Assembly (NCBI RefSeq): GCF_001613065.1
Contig: NZ_BDBQ01000037.1
Span: forward strand, 1-64,000
Length of the DNA: 64,000 nt
Source: Nocardia miyunensis NBRC 108239
GTDB taxonomy: Bacteria > Actinomycetota > Actinomycetes > Mycobacteriales > Mycobacteriaceae
Direction: 5' to 3'
Shown here: in pieces, positions 62,901-64,000 of the stretch
Layout of the letters: each line of letters begins with the position of its first letter
How positions within the stretch are numbered: position 1 is the stretch's first letter
Translations under genes and position numbers: made by a program
Notes under the pieces: generated by a model
The model's database searches: none
What the model was told of the DNA's origin: nothing
What the model saw: the letters and a program-made list of their open reading frames with translations, nothing else

Positions 62901-64000
62901 CGTCCAGGTCTGCGGTCGGGCACGGTGGGCAGGATCCCCGCGCCGGCGGGACATGTGTGGGAGTCGATGCCGCCGGATGGCGATTGCTTCTTCTATGCCC
63001 TCGAACGCGTTGTCCACCACGACGACCCGCCCGCGTCGGCGGCCGAACTCGACCGGCGGATCCGAGGCCTGCGCGCGGAAGTCGCCCATGAACTGCGCGC
63101 CGATCCCGATACCTACTTCAGGGCCTTCCACACCATCCTGTCCGCCGCGGAGGTACCCGGCGCCAGGGATCTCGAACGCCCCGAACTTCGGGATCTGCTC
63201 CGGGCCAGGAACACGGTCCGGCTCCGGGATCGCTTCTACGAGCAGATTCAGGCGATAACGAATCGGAGGGTGTGGCGCAATGCGGTGAGTCACCTCGTCC
63301 CGCAGGCGGCCACGGCTGTGCTGGCGCGCCGCGGGCTGACTCTGCGAGTGCAGAACGAGGAACTGCGGGCGGTGGGCGGATGGACCCTCGGCGAGGACAC
63401 GACCGCCGCACCGGACGCGACGACCCTGGTGCACGGCAGCCATTACTACCTCGCAGTGCCCACCGCAGATTATGTTCCCGGCTCCGCTCCGCGCGAATCA
63501 GGAGCTACCCGGCAACCAACAGCCAGGAACTGGGACGAACTCACCGATCTGCTCGGCCCTGCCGTACAGCGGCACACGCCGCACTCCTACCTCGAGTCCG
63601 CGCCGCACACCCCTGGGATCGTGGTCCTGGGTGACGAGTCCGGCGCACGCTACATCTGGCTGCCGCCCACCGATGCGTGGCCCGGCGAGATGCACGATGC
63701 CGCGGACCAACCGGTATCGGTCACGCTGGAACAGGCCCTCGCCGATCCCAGTGTCACTGTCGTCCGCAACTCCGGCCCGACCGGGGACACATCGATAACC
63801 CACGATCCGGGCCTACCGCAGCCCGGCCACACATCGGCTACCGACAGCGGTGAGTCGCACTCCTCGCCGGCTGTGCCGGAAGGTAAGCCGTTCGGGGACA
63901 AGGCGTCTCGTGGCATCCTGCCGCCTCCCTCGCCCACGGGGACCGTTGTGTTCGCACCTGTCACGAAGGATGCTTCCCCTTCCGACGACGGGTCCGTGTA
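53934..64000 (+). CDS. Giant WXG100-like ESX effector with papain-fold and OTU-like protease domains (3' end outside the window)
   Basis: More than 3,355 codons stay open from ATG 53934 to the window end; an in-frame TGA at 53928 fixes the earliest start. Residues 1-110 form a WXG100-like helical domain (AGTAWPEGDEDKLFALAQDW), as in CpnT-type ESX substrates; 110-310 are Ala/Gly-rich hydrophobic helices. Residues 330-760 are a Ser/Arg-rich linker with four 32-residue repeats (439-566). A papain-fold domain follows with Cys781 (NLNACGPLAL), His863 (GAHAYLM) and Asp878 (VIDWAAE), as in Tox-PL toxins/deamidases. Residues 1010-1071 are a Glu/Lys/Pro stalk; about 1075-3000 are beta-rich segments of no known family, in two parts that each follow an (I/V)P(K/R)IV(I/V)TPP motif (1074 and 2056). 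Then comes an OTU-like domain: Cys3018 (PDGDCFFYAL) and His3170 (GSHYYLAVP). Export, toxicity and targets are inferred. The C-terminus, possibly with a further toxin domain, lies outside. Confidence 0.85.
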   Translation, partial: MSLEMPQGLRWLSYLAGTAWPEGDEDKLFALAQDWHTAATDLRALISAVQTACDTALDNYSGSGRDQMASQFEALLSGDQSVDAIARNLQQIGDSVQDCGTQIEYTKLQIISTLAIMAAEIAWALATLWGAFAVPAIEAEGAGILRIIGRALTNRLIAHAARVAEMPLWKLAAIEVAEQAGIGFAQDLAIQGYQKNEGHRSGIDWKQTLTTAAVAGISAGVATPVGHYLGAGLGNWVGPDSMTWWKSSGIAVASAVPAGLAGAGAGIVANGVITGEWEFDPAALLGGVGGGLVGGVHGVIGHATQTRLGSLSLGGGHTDGSAPKVDESAGGVSDSFGSEEKWGGGKFVAGRSGDWDSEPGPGAGDRSGSATHASASTFSPLEPEGDDGTRPASAMSTRPASGDGTPEVVHSTRVSPTPPKSSVSFASTNTRSAPVPPRSRKIDEISSRTSASASRTSVGATRSQSPLIGRSRSVDETSSQSSVAGVRTGIGETRSQSSLTGGSRGVDETALRSSISASRTSVGEARSQSSLIGRSRSVDETSSQPLVSARPENFGGTSHGRSASITRTSSQPSTSSRSVSAQDMPTRGPSSVRISDSNETLTSLPSKAARSADISGSPRDAPRSGVRTTPRADISANGGDGSSVRTAPVTAAQTRPQPVISSRGTDLPVTESVLKSAATGRVSDPTAESTEITRPMGRSDGAGPARTASLTPDAQGNPRRAGLADVGNDSEIRGLGTGSTVRDSADRFPASEPAPVQHLPADHDHQWRSTDDESVVNLNACGPLALAKIVELTGSTTARVPENEVGRSGMSALELEDAAGAPLHRFDDHDSIVDHLLDLGPGSVALVVDAYHGPTDRYGVGAHAYLMHNSDGEIRVIDWAAEQRHPRASSDVRSTHAILYTGGGAPHLQPEQRTSHAEDFGPVRIGTHRTDGDDVVEQGPEDAPREQESTVERLDGEEKPDTIVAEYDRQQTDGRPKSDKESPLLSDRPVRDPYELDSVAPREDSTAPEVKPEAKRGRRQEAESEPEKKADPKERPESKKEKEPQPETEPEREKEPEPNKELELEKEPELPWDIPKIVITPPGDDLPVAVREFGSRRDGAKDLTNIVPVPQETVDWLHEQIFHRVEGDRGVDEEFRKSVGRVLTQRLLSSDASAWPQLMSATGMPLRVKYKGRRYPVSLRVSLRAIGPSKEQIAPLSDGPPVGIQQWAFGILATADTSSNGDYRAFSYAYTHTFPADHGALTYVALGGELDLVNNQVSTSMTVTSTVQPMVIIRSKGRSWPFDFAMTWELSHGDSLGDAISPTPSDRVWYPTVSDPAKGLAADPPSNMLVWFPNYLKVGAIPAINHKIPSTVPAPMSRAVGEFHLYGPVTIPNHAQIMADVMSSFRADLSNMSDNSMAQFREFFGEGNFRSLITAAARTPDDLPSADDAETTGEEVGRTGDEKEKDESTVISPTFYTSSGKTIGALQVSVVLHGGEEITGPTTEKSVLESFVLRSLGVQGSSVTANSLGFNPSLGFGFGGKETDPDTGIQSLGGQITIKGGASQKFSHTLNYGGSARIAHSLRTGEPLLHVTPRMTVHVTLIRPNSHAVDPAPGTPLAGGHDYPVNILVPSLETLGHAPTVQLYLPSEILHLRQLGVSTTPLAVHGTKPLFAEVKKWMSGLGFFPPDRDAPSWRQDTLGWLSEKTTLESTHTERLNNVRKFEEMSNQLGLRGGLDQAIEGDERIGKDGEPTWEGGAPTWFELPTSTGTRRVSVFLITERRYLSDDPHDGVTHEWTLPKVQTLNYSGSTIPGDEQFSKTPVAWNIGGNASITSPFDEKSRLWFQGFTPDYTFSGGKSEIRDSNSGTGHEYYTLSPTENGTQIFGVPVRHRIVMTYSHGSAPDDLSGDGGVRLAVPTYRTHADKFDDGPATPTFRDLDDDDARRLALPSAGRSLEDNVFRPPDTTIFDRVGGSREVRRAAFDLIDDIALEVAEEDASHEHRELSVETSPEPESETSPVHRSFEDTDTAPRIIGAFPEEIELPTWNTTARNAFTAYDFEDDAHVPPPGLDGSFVGSREVPRIVVTPPESRDGHDSPQEHPYDDSREQETVETDSRRDDLDDLPIPGGFPRADNTANEASEPTLTWPQVRDFLQNSTHWAVGQAGDMGYRVGRWLWRNAVGEPATNPASMAHEAIHTSLSPYHMTADAPRIFRDSYVAVEGASTPGTLAGTDITVKTTGYLTNVRVRPRPPKMDAERWLQSVNGAGHTDSDQRGHQWGASVTESVGKVDQNIIPGAAYHYSTSNSHSDTVNDNSAVFRVTTEDTTPVHWFIADAHYLVNVRVGVRNLARGLIAGGPRIDRTRVVDLPDAVEFLLVDNDLQNNPDLLALVDDANLEAGFGQEYGDIAEANPPDRGLPIAYVKGKRIGYGAVTNVEVEGGREAYQNLALELVEKYAPGITQPGSANYLAGVETRINEHTTTLALRTLPNAGPDGITAFHLIDRTRPFDPHLVEVTFSARPDPSVDLTTIRGKRVTSTSGVDNIFGHSNGDGAALEVPGATRMSDSRKRGHQIDFTLSGQHGGHRPKLDLGIQRQSNVTEIQTSARERRAWQRSFGNTSEFPVPHEYVVEVRKRPLDEARLALLVRRGISGFAMAGGGIGLLPPLRLSDLARLAAPTTESRNSVKAGTLIRFNTSETPDADTPAELPEPGIYRSDPSVRPPAPAEGDAVIEMEVSPAVQRLLNGPTWVPTRGIEIYEFEGVPELAQALRQVDPSLDIEDRMLSNRSSEGMFIRLTTLVESNRVTLLGPAATAPFLNTRSLREPLVSGPPARDDDHVGPTSVKITLYSPQIEKTGKDIAIDDIWWSGDGFETEADNSINTTANFGLSSPYTGEANDRGAFTIPLTGEHAGAGQFSVVTSNRRELLRFGTPMEGPAPEGGGETVGTVGHRLRALAKIEVRGPEGTLWVSGDALIRTTETPPGLEVPRSAALVEDRPTEEGVQTHEVQQRTDTTLSGVRRPGLRSGTVGRIPAPAGHVWESMPPDGDCFFYALERVVHHDDPPASAAELDRRIRGLRAEVAHELRADPDTYFRAFHTILSAAEVPGARDLERPELRDLLRARNTVRLRDRFYEQIQAITNRRVWRNAVSHLVPQAATAVLARRGLTLRVQNEELRAVGGWTLGEDTTAAPDATTLVHGSHYYLAVPTADYVPGSAPRESGATRQPTARNWDELTDLLGPAVQRHTPHSYLESAPHTPGIVVLGDESGARYIWLPPTDAWPGEMHDAADQPVSVTLEQALADPSVTVVRNSGPTGDTSITHDPGLPQPGHTSATDSGESHSSPAVPEGKPFGDKASRGILPPPSPTGTVVFAPVTKDASPSDDGSV
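55248..55631 (+). repeat. Four tandem 96-bp (32-residue) coding repeats
   Basis: Units at 55248-55343, 55344-55439, 55440-55535 and 55536-55631 encode SR(S/K/G)(V/I)DE(T/I)...RTS(V/I)GE.RSQSSLIGR-type repeats; the last one is degenerate in its second half. They keep the reading frame of the giant gene exactly. The Ser/Arg-rich sequence is probably an unfolded linker. Copy number may vary between strains by recombination. Confidence 0.9.

Overview
The window looks like a chromosome segment of a mycolic-acid actinobacterium, most likely Nocardia or a close relative. Three things point that way: uniformly high G+C with frequent GTG starts; an Mce/YrbE lipid-import operon; and a very large protein with a WXG100-like N-terminus of the kind exported by ESX/type VII systems. 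The genus is an inference; the order (Mycobacteriales) is well supported. No rRNA, tRNA, CRISPR array or prophage was seen.

Layout. 1-5854: end of an mce operon in which three mce genes and an Mce-associated gene come BEFORE the two yrbE permease genes, the reverse of the usual order. 5942-7281: a methyltransferase and a cupin. 7375-8335: an intact-looking IS5-type insertion sequence that has replaced the last codons of a PucR-type regulator (8318-9565). 9881-11027: a TetR gene divergent from a Dabb-domain gene, with a palindromic operator between them. 11203-14115: a membrane protein, then a DUF35/thiolase pair. 14172-18719: an oligopeptide/nickel-type ABC importer whose substrate-binding gene is broken. 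18852-19485: a BrnT/BrnA-like toxin-antitoxin pair. 19767-21807: an Fsr-like MFS exporter and an AraC regulator.

21830-33719 is a 12-kb catabolic divergon around an IclR regulator. The left arm encodes a CaiB CoA-transferase, an HpcH/HpaI lyase, a cyclase-family hydrolase, an MmgE/PrpD protein and an MFS importer. The right arm encodes a second MmgE/PrpD protein, an Asp/Glu(hydantoin)-type racemase, an FAD-dependent dehydrogenase and a dihydropyrimidinase-like amidohydrolase. Three similar palindromes suggest shared control. The substrate is unknown; a nitrogen-containing ring or cyclic imide leading to a dicarboxylate/CoA pathway is the best guess.

33899-36702 holds three small minus-strand genes (one with a Cys4-type zinc site), an XRE-TPR regulator and a 2H phosphoesterase. 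37146-46074 is a run of regulators, aldo-keto reductases, an MFS transporter, a nitroreductase and hydrolases. 46055-50160 is a glutamate-type ABC importer operon with a class II amidotransferase, divergent from a LysR gene. At 51232-51360 there is a clear ykkC-family (guanidine-I type) riboswitch in front of a DMT transporter gene. 52423-53364 is an LpqC-like esterase.

From 53934 to the end of the window runs a single uninterrupted reading frame of more than 3,355 codons, still open at base 64000. It starts with a WXG100-like ESX domain, has a 4 x 32-residue repeat and low-complexity linkers, a papain-fold (Tox-PL-like) domain with Cys781/His863/Asp878, a ~1,900-residue beta-rich region, and an OTU-like cysteine protease domain with Cys3018/His3170. 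A duplicated, decayed leader region precedes it. This giant two-protease, probably secreted effector is the most unusual item in the window.
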